14,964 nt of DNA from JBOFDK01 sp051650305 (GCA_051650305.1 JBOFIT010000209.1:1-14964); one strand, 5' to 3'. Shown: positions 1-7,509, counted from the first letter of the stretch. The notes: a model not told the origin generated them from the sequence alone. A program made the numbers and translations.

Positions 1-228
1 ATGATTGAAAATATCCAACAAGAAACAGTAAAAGCACTGTTCCATGTACGTGTAGCAGTAAACCGTGAAATTAAACGTGAAAGCGTTGTAAAAGTAACAG
101 CAACAAACCACCAAGATACAAGTCTTGGGGCACAACCAGCTGCAAAGAAAGAAAAAGTAGGACGTAATGATGTATGTCCATGCGGTAGTGGTAAGAAATA
201 CAAGCAATGCTGCGGACAAAATGAATAA
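1..228 (+). CDS. secA: SecA preprotein translocase ATPase, C-terminal end (5' part outside window)
   Basis: The 75 residues seen are the tail of SecA, the cytoplasmic ATPase that drives unfolded preproteins through the SecYEG channel. The ATG at position 1 is simply the window edge, not a start. The stretch ending near residue 31 (FHVRVAV...) fits the end of the helical scaffold. A variable linker rich in Gln, Ala and Lys follows. The SEC-C zinc motif is at residues 55-72, with Cys59, Cys61, Cys70 and Cys71 as the likely metal ligands; in SecA this motif is known to bind SecB and/or ribosomes. Motor and preprotein-binding domains are not visible. The gene ends just before a strong terminator. 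SEC-C motifs also occur in unrelated small proteins, but the preceding scaffold-like sequence and the nearby prfB, a frequent neighbour of secA in Firmicutes, favour SecA. Confidence 0.93.
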   Translation: MIENIQQETVKALFHVRVAVNREIKRESVVKVTATNHQDTSLGAQPAAKKEKVGRNDVCPCGSGKKYKQCCGQNE

Positions 229-233
229 AAGAT

Positions 234-272
234 AAAAAAAAGTCGTTAACTATTAAAGTTAGCGACTTTTTG
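234..272 (+). terminator. Rho-independent terminator after secA
   Basis: Stem arms 237-250 and 258-271 are complementary over 14 pairs with one G-U wobble and a 7-base loop. The right arm ends in a T run. The hairpin separates secA from the PadR promoter, whose -35 box starts 3 bases later. Confidence 0.88.
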
Positions 273-274
273 CG

Positions 275-303
275 TTGACAAATTAGAGAGTAAGGATTAT
301 ATT
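275..303 (+). promoter_or_regulatory. Sigma-A type promoter of the PadR-DUF2812 operon
   Basis: A perfect -35 box TTGACA (275-280) is followed after 17 bases by TATATT (298-303). The predicted transcription start is near 310, giving a leader of about 33 bases. Confidence 0.8.
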
Positions 304-314
304 GAATATAGATA

Positions 315-329
315 TATCGAGTATCGATA
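315..329. promoter_or_regulatory. Candidate PadR operator (TATCGA-gta-TCGATA)
   Basis: This is a perfect inverted repeat of 6+6 bases with a 3-base centre. It lies between the predicted transcription start and the ribosome site (331-337) of the PadR gene. PadR-family repressors commonly bind such dyads in their own promoter region, so autoregulation is inferred from position alone. Confidence 0.6.
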
Positions 330-342
330 CAGAGGAGTCACT

Positions 343-663
343 ATGGCAAGAGAACAATTAAAAACATTAACAGAGCCCATGTATTATGTATTGCTAGCAC
401 TTACAGAGGAAAGGCACGGCTATGGCATCATGCAGTGTATTACAGAGATGACAGAAGGAAGAGTAGCAGTGGGTGCAGGGACCTTATACACTTTACTAGG
501 ACGTTTTGAAAAAGAAGACATCATCAAACAAGTACGGGAAGAAGATCGAAAGAAAATCTATGTATTAACACCTAAAGGAAAGCTACTACTAAATGAAGAG
601 TATAGGCGACTGTGTCAGTTGGTAGCAGATGGTAAGATGCATTGTGAGGGGGAGATGGAATGA
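343..663 (+). CDS. PadR-family transcriptional regulator
   Basis: This 106-residue protein is a small winged-helix regulator of the PadR type (the short class without the long C-terminal helical domain). The family motif starts at about residue 10 (EPMYYVLLAL), followed by HGYGIMQ (25-31) and GAGTLYTLLGRFEK (44-57), the recognition-helix region. The wing carries EEDRKKIYVLTPKGK (65-79). ATG 343 is supported by AGAGGAG at 331-337, five bases upstream. Its TGA overlaps the ATG of the following DUF2812 gene by 4 bases, so the two are translationally coupled. Short PadR proteins paired with DUF2812 membrane proteins recur in Firmicutes and usually act as ligand- or stress-responsive repressors of their own operon. 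The inducer cannot be told from sequence. Confidence 0.93.
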   Translation: MAREQLKTLTEPMYYVLLALTEERHGYGIMQCITEMTEGRVAVGAGTLYTLLGRFEKEDIIKQVREEDRKKIYVLTPKGKLLLNEEYRRLCQLVADGKMHCEGEME

Positions 664-1961
664 GTGAAGTAAAGTATATTTACCGATTCTTAAATTACTT
701 AACGGTAGATTATAAGGCACTGAAAATGTACTTAGAAGAAATGGCACTGAAAGGCTATGAATTAGAAAGTATCGGAACACTAGGGCGAGGTAAATTTAAA
801 AAAATAGAACCCCGTAAGATTGCATACTGTGTAGACTTAGTAGACAATCAAACAAGTGAAGCGTATGAAGGCCTGTGTGAAGATTCCGGCTGGCAAAGCA
901 TCAAAACGGGTAATTATATACGGATTTATAAAGCAAAAGAAGGCATAGAACCAACACCTATTCATACAGATAGAGAGATAGAGAAAAAGCAAGTGATAAA
1001 GACCCTTCTAAAAACAGAAGGCTGGATGTTTTTATTCGGCATTATATGGCTTGGGTTCGGCATTCAGGAAATCACTACATTGAATTATTATGATCTATTT
1101 GATAATTTTTATCTACAAAATGCGTGGATGAAGTTAGCACTAGGTGGCATATACAGTATCTATAGCATTTATCTTATTATCTTTGTCATCAAGAGTTTAA
1201 GACAAGAAGGATATAGCCCCAGCTTGAAAGGTGCCAAGTGGCGAAGTAGACTTTACTACGGAGGGGCATTGGGCTTGACCTGCATATGGATGTGGGCTTT
1301 ATTCCTGGAAGATATGACACTAAAAGCATTTATCCCAGTAGGAATGATGAGTGTAGTGATTGTTGTGATGACTATTTTTTATAGAAAGTATGTGCATGAG
1401 AAACTACAAAATAATAAAAAGAAGACTCAGCTAAGTATTTTATATGCGATAGGTATGTTCGTTGTCATGATGGGAACCTTTATGATAAGCATCGCACTTG
1501 TCTTAAGTACACCTTATGAGCCACCAACCTTAGAAGAAGGACTTCTACAGGCAGAAGAAGCAGGTGCATTAAGTCTCAAAGATTTCCCAGGATTTGAAGA
1601 GGCACAGCTAGAGCGTGTATGGATGGAATCAGGCGAAAGCTTTGCCCTAGAGAAATACTACGAGAATGATGAAAACTACGAACAAATGAACTTTGATGCA
1701 AACTACTACAAATGCAAAAAAGAAAAGTATACAGAAATCATATGGGAAAAACTATTTGATAGATACTCAGACGACCACATTGCCTATGGTGCATTAGAAC
1801 CAATAGATGCAAGCCTCTTTGAAGTAGACCTGGCTTATAAGCATCAAAACTATAATGAACTACTTTTAAGAAAAGACAATACTATTTTTTATATAGACTG
1901 TGAACAAGTAGATTTTTATGATGAAGCCAACGTAGAAATAATCAAAAATGTATTCAAATAA
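660..1961 (+). CDS. DUF2812 domain-containing membrane protein
   Basis: This 433-residue protein has an N-terminal DUF2812 domain at about residues 1-100, starting with the typical YIYRFLNYL and containing KGYELESIG. After it come five likely membrane segments, at about 121-139, 158-177, 198-216, 222-240 and 258-284, separated by charged loops. The last 150 residues (about 285-433) are hydrophilic and acidic, with many Glu, Asp and Tyr. With an intracellular N-terminus and five membrane passes, this tail would lie outside the cell. The start is fixed by the ATGA overlap with the PadR gene and a GAGGGGGAGAT ribosome site inside padR. Biochemical function is unknown; constant association with PadR suggests a membrane sensor, an antagonist of PadR or a stress-response component. 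The DUF2812 call is fairly sure; the topology is read by eye. Confidence 0.85.
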   Translation: MSEVKYIYRFLNYLTVDYKALKMYLEEMALKGYELESIGTLGRGKFKKIEPRKIAYCVDLVDNQTSEAYEGLCEDSGWQSIKTGNYIRIYKAKEGIEPTPIHTDREIEKKQVIKTLLKTEGWMFLFGIIWLGFGIQEITTLNYYDLFDNFYLQNAWMKLALGGIYSIYSIYLIIFVIKSLRQEGYSPSLKGAKWRSRLYYGGALGLTCIWMWALFLEDMTLKAFIPVGMMSVVIVVMTIFYRKYVHEKLQNNKKKTQLSILYAIGMFVVMMGTFMISIALVLSTPYEPPTLEEGLLQAEEAGALSLKDFPGFEEAQLERVWMESGESFALEKYYENDENYEQMNFDANYYKCKKEKYTEIIWEKLFDRYSDDHIAYGALEPIDASLFEVDLAYKHQNYNELLLRKDNTIFYIDCEQVDFYDEANVEIIKNVFK

Positions 1962-1970
1962 AGCAAAAAT

Positions 1971-2023
1971 CAAATAAAGGGTATGCATGTATTATGGTGA
2001 TATACATGCATACCCTTTATTTG
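1971..2023. terminator. Bidirectional terminator between DUF2812 and deoR-type genes
   Basis: Arms 1971-1992 and 2002-2023 are perfectly complementary over 22 bases with a 9-base loop. T-rich tracts at both ends suit both converging genes, which end at 1961 (plus) and 2029 (minus). Confidence 0.88.
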
Positions 2024-2028
2024 TGTGC

Positions 2029-2775
2029 TTAGTAAAGGAGAAGACAATGCTGCTCCTCAATAGCACGAATGAGCTCAGAGGAAGGTTTTTCATCTGTGAT
2101 AATAGCATGAAATTGAGAAAAGGTACCTAATCTATAAAAAAAATGAGAGTCTATCTTAGAGTGATCAATGAGTAAGATAGTTTTTTTTGCATTATGAATC
2201 ATTGCTTGTTTGATTTGTGCTTGCCTAACATCAGCTTCATAAATACCATCTATATCCATTCCTCTACAAGAAATAAAAGCAATATCAGCTTTTAGATGGG
2301 AAATATATGAGATTGCATCTGTGCCAAAAAGCGTACCTGAGCGGTTAAGAATAGATCCACCTGTGACACAGGTGTTAATGTGCGGGGAGTTGCTTAATAG
2401 TAAAGAAGTATGTACACCGTTTGTGGCTACATTAATGCTATGTAATGTCTCAAGTTGGGGGCAGAGTTTAGAAACAGTACTGCTAGAATCAAGAAATAGA
2501 GACATACCGTTGCTTATAAAATCAAATGCAATACTAGCGATATAATCTTTCTCAGTGGATTGCAGGGTTTTCCGAAAGTCGGATGAATACTCAAAATGAG
2601 AACCACGAACTAAAGTAGCGCCACCACGTATACGTCTGATGGCACCAGTTGCTTCTAATGCAATAAGGTCACGACGTAAGGAAGAGGTGCTGCAAAAAAG
2701 AGCATCTTTAAGTCTATGGATAGACATTGTCTTGTGCTGTGATAATAATTCAAGAATTTGGTCATAACGTTGCAT
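2029..2775 (-). CDS. DeoR-family transcriptional repressor
   Basis: This 248-residue protein has the DeoR layout. An N-terminal winged helix-turn-helix (about residues 1-57) opens with MQRYDQILELL, has its recognition helix in STSSLRRDLIALEATG, and ends in the family signature IRRIRGGATLV. A DeoRC sensor domain of the sugar-phosphate isomerase-like fold follows (about 75-230), with DSSSTV and TGGSILN typical of phosphosugar binding. The start is placed at ATG 2775 because AAAGGAGT lies 7 bases upstream (2783-2790). An upstream in-frame TTG at 2817 is rejected: it overlaps the -10 box. The gene is divergent from the sugar ABC transporter and fucosidase genes, and members of this family usually repress such neighbours until a phosphorylated sugar appears. 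The effector here is not known; a fucose-derived phosphate is a guess. Confidence 0.93.
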   Translation of the reverse strand: MQRYDQILELLSQHKTMSIHRLKDALFCSTSSLRRDLIALEATGAIRRIRGGATLVRGSHFEYSSDFRKTLQSTEKDYIASIAFDFISNGMSLFLDSSSTVSKLCPQLETLHSINVATNGVHTSLLLSNSPHINTCVTGGSILNRSGTLFGTDAISYISHLKADIAFISCRGMDIDGIYEADVRQAQIKQAMIHNAKKTILLIDHSKIDSHFFYRLGTFSQFHAIITDEKPSSELIRAIEEQHCLLLY

Positions 2776-2816
2776 ATAAAGTACTCCTTTGAACGAAAAT
2801 GAATGAATATGAACCA

Positions 2817-2845
2817 ATTATAATAAAAATTTTAACAACAGTCAA
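2817..2845 (-). promoter_or_regulatory. Promoter of the DeoR-type repressor gene
   Basis: On the minus strand TTGACT (2845-2840) and a perfect TATAAT (2822-2817) are 17 bases apart. The -35 box lies inside the dyad at 2829-2858. Confidence 0.82.
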
Positions 2846-2858
2846 TAATTGTTAAAAT
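2829..2858. promoter_or_regulatory. Candidate DeoR operator 1 (perfect 10-bp dyad)
   Basis: ATTTTAACAA and TTGTTAAAAT form a perfect inverted repeat around a 10-base centre. The dyad encloses the -35 box of the repressor promoter, as expected for an autoregulatory operator. Confidence 0.65.
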
Positions 2859-2879
2859 GATACAAAAAAAATAAATATA

Positions 2880-2898
2880 TGTTAAGATTATAGTAACA
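2880..2898. promoter_or_regulatory. Candidate DeoR operator 2 over the transporter promoter
   Basis: TGTTA-N9-TAACA is an inverted repeat using the same TGTTA/TAACA half-site as the dyad at 2829-2858, but with arms in the opposite order. It contains TATAGT (2889-2894), the best -10 candidate for the plus-strand operon; no convincing -35 box precedes it. Confidence 0.42.
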
Positions 2899-2963
2899 AA
2901 TCACTTAAAACAGTTCGAATTGAAAATGATTAAGTTGAAAATATCTTAAAAAGGAGGAGTATT

Positions 2964-4283
2964 ATGAAGAAGTTTTTTGCAGTATTCATGATAATGTGTA
3001 TGTCAGTAGGGATGATGGGGTGCAGTACAACAGATTCTAAACCTGAGACAAATCCAACAAGTAGTACAGGGGCAGAAACAACAAGTGGTGAAAAGATAGA
3101 TAGTATTGAGCTTACATACTGGTCTATGTGGAATGAGGCAGAACCACAAGGAAAAGCTATTAGTGAAGCAGCTAAGCAATATATGAAAGAGAATGAAAAT
3201 GTAAAGATAACTATCAACTGGCAAGGTAGAGAAATTAATAAGATTATTCCAGCGAAGCTTAGCGCAGGAGAGCAAATCGACATTTATGATGGCCCACTTA
3301 ATGTGGTATTACCAGCAACAATGGATTATGTAATGGATGTAGCAGATTATTTCAAAGAGAGTTATCCAACAACAGATGGGAAGGCCTATGAAGAGGTTGT
3401 ATTGAAGGCAACAGTAGATACAACGAAGGTTTATTCAAAAGATGGCGAGATTAATGGTATTCCTTATCAACCTTATGTACAGTGTATGTTCTATAACAAA
3501 GAACATTTCGAAAAAGCAGGTGTTGATGCAGTGCCAACTACATGGGATGAATTCTTAAATGTTTGTGAGAAGTTAAAAACGGCAGGGTATCAACCAATTA
3601 CAGTAGATGATGCATACATGTTAGCATTGCCAGGATATTATTTAGCAAGAGCCAAAGGTGGTGAATGGGTATCTCAACTAGTGACTGAAAATAAAGATGA
3701 AATGTGGCAAGATCCAGCAGTGCTTCAGATGGCAGAAGCATATGCAGAATTGTATAAGAAAGGGTATTTCCATCCTAATGTAAGTTCTAACATTTTCCCA
3801 GCAGGTCAGCAAGACTTAGCAAATGGAGAAGCGTCTATGTATCTTAATGCGACATGGTTAGTGAATGAGCTAATGCCTGTTACAGGACCAGATTTCCCAT
3901 GGGGACAATTCCAATACCCAAGTGTACCAAATAGTCAAGCAAATGCTAAAGCGGCAAATTATGCTTCTCAAGCATTTTATATTAATAAAGATAGTGAACA
4001 TCCAGATGCAGCATTCGATTTTATTGTGTACTTAACAACAGGAGAATGGGATGGAAAGCTTGCAGAAGCAACTTATGGTATTCCATCAGGACTTAATAGT
4101 GTATGGCCAGATCAATTAGTAGATGCTAAAGAAGTGTTTGTAGGAACAGATGAATGGCTACCATGGAGTGGTGGTATTGAAGATAATGGAAATCTTTCAG
4201 CAACAATTAGTGCAGCGTTCGTAGAGCTTATTAGTGGCAAGATTACACCACAACAATTTATAGATCGCATGGTAGGTATGTAG
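2964..4283 (+). CDS. Sugar ABC transporter substrate-binding lipoprotein
   Basis: This 439-residue protein is a family 1 extracellular solute-binding protein, the receptor of a CUT1-type carbohydrate ABC importer. It begins with a lipoprotein signal: MKK, a hydrophobic core, then GMMG before Cys20, the lipidation site. A Ser/Thr-rich linker to about residue 45 precedes the mature domain. Typical elements are ELTYWSMWNEAEPQ near residue 50, INGIPYQPYVQCMFYNKEHFEKAG with TTWDEF in the middle, and GEASMYLNATW further on. Aromatic residues (Trp, Tyr) are plentiful, as in oligosaccharide binders. The start has an excellent AAGGAGGAG site (2951-2959). It is the first gene of a four-gene operon with two permeases and a fucosidase, so a fucosylated glycan or fucoside is the likely ligand; this is inference from context. 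Confidence 0.94.
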   Translation: MKKFFAVFMIMCMSVGMMGCSTTDSKPETNPTSSTGAETTSGEKIDSIELTYWSMWNEAEPQGKAISEAAKQYMKENENVKITINWQGREINKIIPAKLSAGEQIDIYDGPLNVVLPATMDYVMDVADYFKESYPTTDGKAYEEVVLKATVDTTKVYSKDGEINGIPYQPYVQCMFYNKEHFEKAGVDAVPTTWDEFLNVCEKLKTAGYQPITVDDAYMLALPGYYLARAKGGEWVSQLVTENKDEMWQDPAVLQMAEAYAELYKKGYFHPNVSSNIFPAGQQDLANGEASMYLNATWLVNELMPVTGPDFPWGQFQYPSVPNSQANAKAANYASQAFYINKDSEHPDAAFDFIVYLTTGEWDGKLAEATYGIPSGLNSVWPDQLVDAKEVFVGTDEWLPWSGGIEDNGNLSATISAAFVELISGKITPQQFIDRMVGM

Positions 4284-4311
4284 ATGGAAGATTAATCAAA
4301 GAGATAACATC

Positions 4312-4349
4312 TTAAAGAGAGACGTAGGATGGGCTACGTTTCTCTTTAA
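4312..4349 (+). other. Intercistronic hairpin between binding-protein and permease genes
   Basis: Arms 4312-4327 and 4334-4349 pair over 16 positions with one G-U and a 6-base loop. No T tract follows, and the next gene starts within 30 bases. It therefore looks like an mRNA-stabilising or partly terminating hairpin rather than an operon end. Confidence 0.72.
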
Positions 4350-4376
4350 AAATGAATGGAATGGAGCGTAATAAGG

Positions 4377-5282
4377 ATGAAAATAGATAAAAAGACACTC
4401 TGTATATTTTTAGGACCGGCAGTTTTTTGTTTTTTAATCATGTTTTTATATCCCATTATTGTGACAACAGGAATGAGTTTTAGTAATGTAGCAAATATCT
4501 CAGATCCAGTGTCAAATTGGGAATGGATAGGGTTAGAAAATTATAAAATGCTTTTTTCTTCACGGATGTTTATTATTTCTCTTAGAAATATTGCAGGCAT
4601 TTGGAGTATAGGAGGCATCTTATCTCTTGTATTTGCTATGCTTTTTGCTATAATCCTGACATCTGGAGTTAAGCTTAAAGGGATGTGGCGTGCAATTATT
4701 TATTTGCCAAATGTAGTATCGGCAGTTGCATTAGGAACAATGTGGGTGCAGTATGTCTATAGTGCAAAGTTTGGATTGCTTAAATCAATAGGAAAGTTAT
4801 TTGGTATTGAAAAGATGGTCAATGCACAATGGACATCGCCACAAAATATCTTTCTATGTATGGTAGTTGCCTTTTCATTTGGTATTGTAGGGTACTTTAT
4901 GCTTATTTTTATAGCAGGTATTGAACGTATTCCGACTACATATTACGAAGCAGCAATGATTGAAGGCGCAGGATTATGGAGACGTTATTTTGCTATTACT
5001 TTGCCATTGCTTAAAGATGTTATTAAGTCGGTTATTACGTTGTGGACCGTAATCGTCGTAGGATTTTTTATCTGGACACAGGTATTTACACCTTTTGATT
5101 TATCAGAAGGAACGATTACACCGATGATATATATGTATCAACTTGTATTTGGGGGAAGTAGGGGAACCACAGAGATTAATGTGGGTGCTGGAGCTGCTAT
5201 CGGTGTCATTTTATCAATTATTATTATTGTTGCATTTACTATTGTAAATGTATTAATAAAAGACTCAGACATAGAATTTTAG
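4377..5282 (+). CDS. Sugar ABC transporter permease (MalF/UgpA type)
   Basis: This 301-residue inner-membrane protein is the first of two permeases forming the channel of the CUT1 importer. It has an N-terminal membrane segment (about 8-31), then about five more, with the binding-protein-dependent transport domain at about 70-295. The EAA loop that contacts the ATPase is at residues 191-212 (EAAMIEGAGLWRR, then ITLPLL). ATG 4377 is preferred: GGAG at 4363-4366 sits 10 bases upstream, and the protein then begins MKIDKK with the usual short charged leader. The in-frame ATG 4356 has no ribosome site and follows the hairpin directly. The next permease starts 11 bases after the stop. Confidence 0.93.
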   Translation: MKIDKKTLCIFLGPAVFCFLIMFLYPIIVTTGMSFSNVANISDPVSNWEWIGLENYKMLFSSRMFIISLRNIAGIWSIGGILSLVFAMLFAIILTSGVKLKGMWRAIIYLPNVVSAVALGTMWVQYVYSAKFGLLKSIGKLFGIEKMVNAQWTSPQNIFLCMVVAFSFGIVGYFMLIFIAGIERIPTTYYEAAMIEGAGLWRRYFAITLPLLKDVIKSVITLWTVIVVGFFIWTQVFTPFDLSEGTITPMIYMYQLVFGGSRGTTEINVGAGAAIGVILSIIIIVAFTIVNVLIKDSDIEF

Positions 5283-5293
5283 GAGGGAAGCAG

Positions 5294-6151
5294 ATGAAAA
5301 AAATAGCAAACATAAAATGGAAACGACAATTGGCATTAACCCCTGCATACCTACTACTCATACTATGGACTGTTTTTATTTTTATTATGATTGGCTGGGT
5401 TGTGCTAGCTTCTTTATCTACAACCAAAGAAATATTTAATGGAACAATGTTGAAATTTGAGAGTGGGATTCACTTTGAAAACTATAAGAATGCACTTTTT
5501 TCACACAATGTAGCTAAATATTTTATGAACTCTGTCATTTATACATGTGCTTCAAGTATAGGTGTTATTTTGGTAGGGGCACCTGCTTCTTATGCACTAG
5601 CTCGTACACATTTTAAAGGAAGAAAATTATTATTAAATGCCTTTGTAATAGGAATGAGCATACCTGTTGTTATGATTGTTCTACCACTGTATTCAATGCT
5701 TTCTAAAATGGGAGCAACGAATAATAGACTTATCATTATTTTCTTATATATATGTATGACAGTACCGTTCACAGTGTTTTTCCTCTATAGCTTTTTCCAA
5801 TCACTGCCGGGAGATTTTCAAGAGGCAGCGGCTATAGATGGATGTGGACCTATTAGGACATTTTGGAGCATTATGTTCCCATTGGCACAACCGGGTATCA
5901 TTACATTACTTGTGTTTAACTTCATTACTATTTGGAATGAATACTTTATCTCATATATATTAATTGATGATGCTAAGCTTAAGCCTGTAGCAGTAGGGCT
6001 CTATGCAATGGTACAGTCTATGAAATATTCAGGAGACTGGGCAGCTATGTTTGCAGCAGTGGTTATTGTATTTTTACCAACATTCATTCTGTATTTATTC
6101 TTATCAGATAAGATTATTGCAGGTGTAACAGGTGGGGGCGTAAAAGGTTAA
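5294..6151 (+). CDS. Sugar ABC transporter permease (MalG/UgpE type)
   Basis: This 285-residue protein is the partner permease of the CUT1 importer. It shows an N-terminal membrane segment (about 15-40) and five further ones. The EAA loop is at residues 177-198 (EAAAIDGCG, then FPLAQPG), with the helix-breaking Pro-Gly typical of MalG-type subunits. It ends in a short cytoplasmic tail (DKIIAGVTGGGVKG) that closely matches the family C-terminus. ATG 5294 is supported by AGGAGGG at 5281-5287. The fucosidase gene follows after 19 bases. No ATP-binding subunit gene is present in the operon; CUT1 systems of Firmicutes often share one MsmK-type ATPase encoded elsewhere, which would be required here. 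Confidence 0.94.
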   Translation: MKKIANIKWKRQLALTPAYLLLILWTVFIFIMIGWVVLASLSTTKEIFNGTMLKFESGIHFENYKNALFSHNVAKYFMNSVIYTCASSIGVILVGAPASYALARTHFKGRKLLLNAFVIGMSIPVVMIVLPLYSMLSKMGATNNRLIIIFLYICMTVPFTVFFLYSFFQSLPGDFQEAAAIDGCGPIRTFWSIMFPLAQPGIITLLVFNFITIWNEYFISYILIDDAKLKPVAVGLYAMVQSMKYSGDWAAMFAAVVIVFLPTFILYLFLSDKIIAGVTGGGVKG

Positions 6152-6170
6152 GGAATAAGAGGAGGATAAA

Positions 6171-7400
6171 ATGGAAACAAGAATACAAACATTTCAAAAG
6201 CGTGGATTTGGCCTATTTGTACATTATGGACCTTATATTCAATATGAAAATGGGGAATGGGTTATGAATTTACGTAAGCATGACGTAGAAAAATATGAGA
6301 GGAAGGCGTTAGCATTAGATTACAGCAGCTTTGATGCAAAAAAGGTGATTCATGCAGCTAAAATTTCTGGGGCAAAGTATATAACTTTTACAACCAGACA
6401 TCATGATGGCTTCTCACTTTATGATACAAGAGGGCTAACTACGTATGATGTGATGCATACACCTAATGGAAGAGATGTTGTTAAAGAATTTATAGATGCA
6501 TGTCATGAAGCTGATATCATGCCGTTTCTGTACCATACTACTGTAGATTGGCATCAACCAGATTTTGAGGGAGATTTTTCAGCGTATTTAAAGTATCTAA
6601 GAGCTTCAATAGAAATACTATGTCGTAACTATGGTAAAATAGGGGGATTTTGGCTAGATGGAAATTGGAGTAAGCCAGCTGGTGGATGGGAGCTAGATGA
6701 ACTGTATGGAATGATACGTCAATATCAACCAGATGCTATTATTATCAATAATACTGGATTAGAAGCCCAAGGTGTATTTGGTCATGAAGAAATTGATTGT
6801 GTAACTTTTGAGCAAGGGCATCCACGCAAGTTAGAGTGCGAAGGAATGAAGAAAGAATATATGGGTGAGATGTGCTACCCAATTTGTGAACACTGGGGGA
6901 TTGCCACAGACATCAATGTAAAATCCATGAAACAAATTATTGAAGCAATGGTTGCTGGTAGAAAAGTAGGGGGGAATTTCCTACTGGGCATCTTTACAAA
7001 ACTAGATGGTAGTCAACCTTTGTTGCACGAAGGATACTTAGAGGCTATAGGAAAGTGGATCAATAAGTATGGCGAGGCATTTTTTGAAGGAGAAGTATCC
7101 GATATTAAAGGATATGAAAAAGATTTTGCTTTAGAAACAGAAGAAAGTGTCTATGTGTTTGTACATGATATACCTACATGGGGCGATCAAAATGTAATCA
7201 AACTTACAGAACGCCAATATAGCACCTTTACTAATGTGAAGTGTACACTTAAAGAAGCTAAATGGTTAGATAATCAAGAAAGAGTTGAGTTTTCCCAAGA
7301 TAAAGAAAAGGGATTACTGACAATAGAACCAACAGCTTTCCAATACGGAGAAAGTTGGGTTGTTAGAGTCGCAGTATTTACTAAGGAAAAGGAACAATAA
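6171..7400 (+). CDS. GH29 family alpha-L-fucosidase, cytoplasmic
   Basis: This 409-residue enzyme belongs to glycoside hydrolase family 29, retaining alpha-L-fucosidases that release terminal L-fucose. Family landmarks are GFGLFVHYG (12-20), the TTRHHDGF block (74-81) with substrate-contacting His77-His78, and GGFWLDGNW (158-166), whose Asp163 matches the catalytic nucleophile. The acid/base residue is poorly conserved in the family and I do not assign it. The (beta/alpha)8 barrel covers about residues 5-300; a beta-sandwich-like tail follows (about 310-405). There is no signal peptide, so the enzyme should act inside the cell on imported substrate. AGAGGAGGA (6158-6166) sets the start. It is the last gene of the transporter operon. 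No fucose isomerase, kinase or aldolase is in view. Activity on a related sugar is possible. Confidence 0.9.
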   Translation: METRIQTFQKRGFGLFVHYGPYIQYENGEWVMNLRKHDVEKYERKALALDYSSFDAKKVIHAAKISGAKYITFTTRHHDGFSLYDTRGLTTYDVMHTPNGRDVVKEFIDACHEADIMPFLYHTTVDWHQPDFEGDFSAYLKYLRASIEILCRNYGKIGGFWLDGNWSKPAGGWELDELYGMIRQYQPDAIIINNTGLEAQGVFGHEEIDCVTFEQGHPRKLECEGMKKEYMGEMCYPICEHWGIATDINVKSMKQIIEAMVAGRKVGGNFLLGIFTKLDGSQPLLHEGYLEAIGKWINKYGEAFFEGEVSDIKGYEKDFALETEESVYVFVHDIPTWGDQNVIKLTERQYSTFTNVKCTLKEAKWLDNQERVEFSQDKEKGLLTIEPTAFQYGESWVVRVAVFTKEKEQ

Positions 7401-7402
7401 AG

Positions 7403-7459
7403 ATATAAAAGTAGCCTACACATAATCTTTAATAGACCATGTGTAGGCTACTTTTATAT
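7403..7459. terminator. Bidirectional terminator between fucosidase and sod genes
   Basis: Arms 7403-7423 and 7439-7459 are perfectly complementary over 21 bases with a 15-base loop. T-rich ends on both strands serve the fucosidase operon (plus) and the superoxide dismutase gene (minus). Confidence 0.87.
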
Positions 7460-7509
7460 GAAGCACTGCTACGCTAATAGATTTAATGAAGGACGTGCAT
7501 AGGAAAGAA

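Noticed and set aside
2776..2817. TTG at 2817 (minus strand) as the start of the DeoR-type gene
   Set aside because: It overlaps the TATAAT box of that gene's promoter; ATG 2775 has AAAGGAGT at ideal distance and matches the family N-terminus.
2930..3283. Open frames of 60-117 codons opposite or out of frame with known genes, for example minus-strand frames at 2930-3283, 11376-11714 and 13661-13990
   Set aside because: They overlap well-supported genes fully, lack ribosome sites and show no recognisable protein features.
7423..7439. Long perfect inverted repeats (1971-2023, 7403-7459) as transposon ends
   Set aside because: Each pair of arms is separated by only 9 or 15 bases, lies between converging genes and ends in T-rich tracts, so both are terminators.
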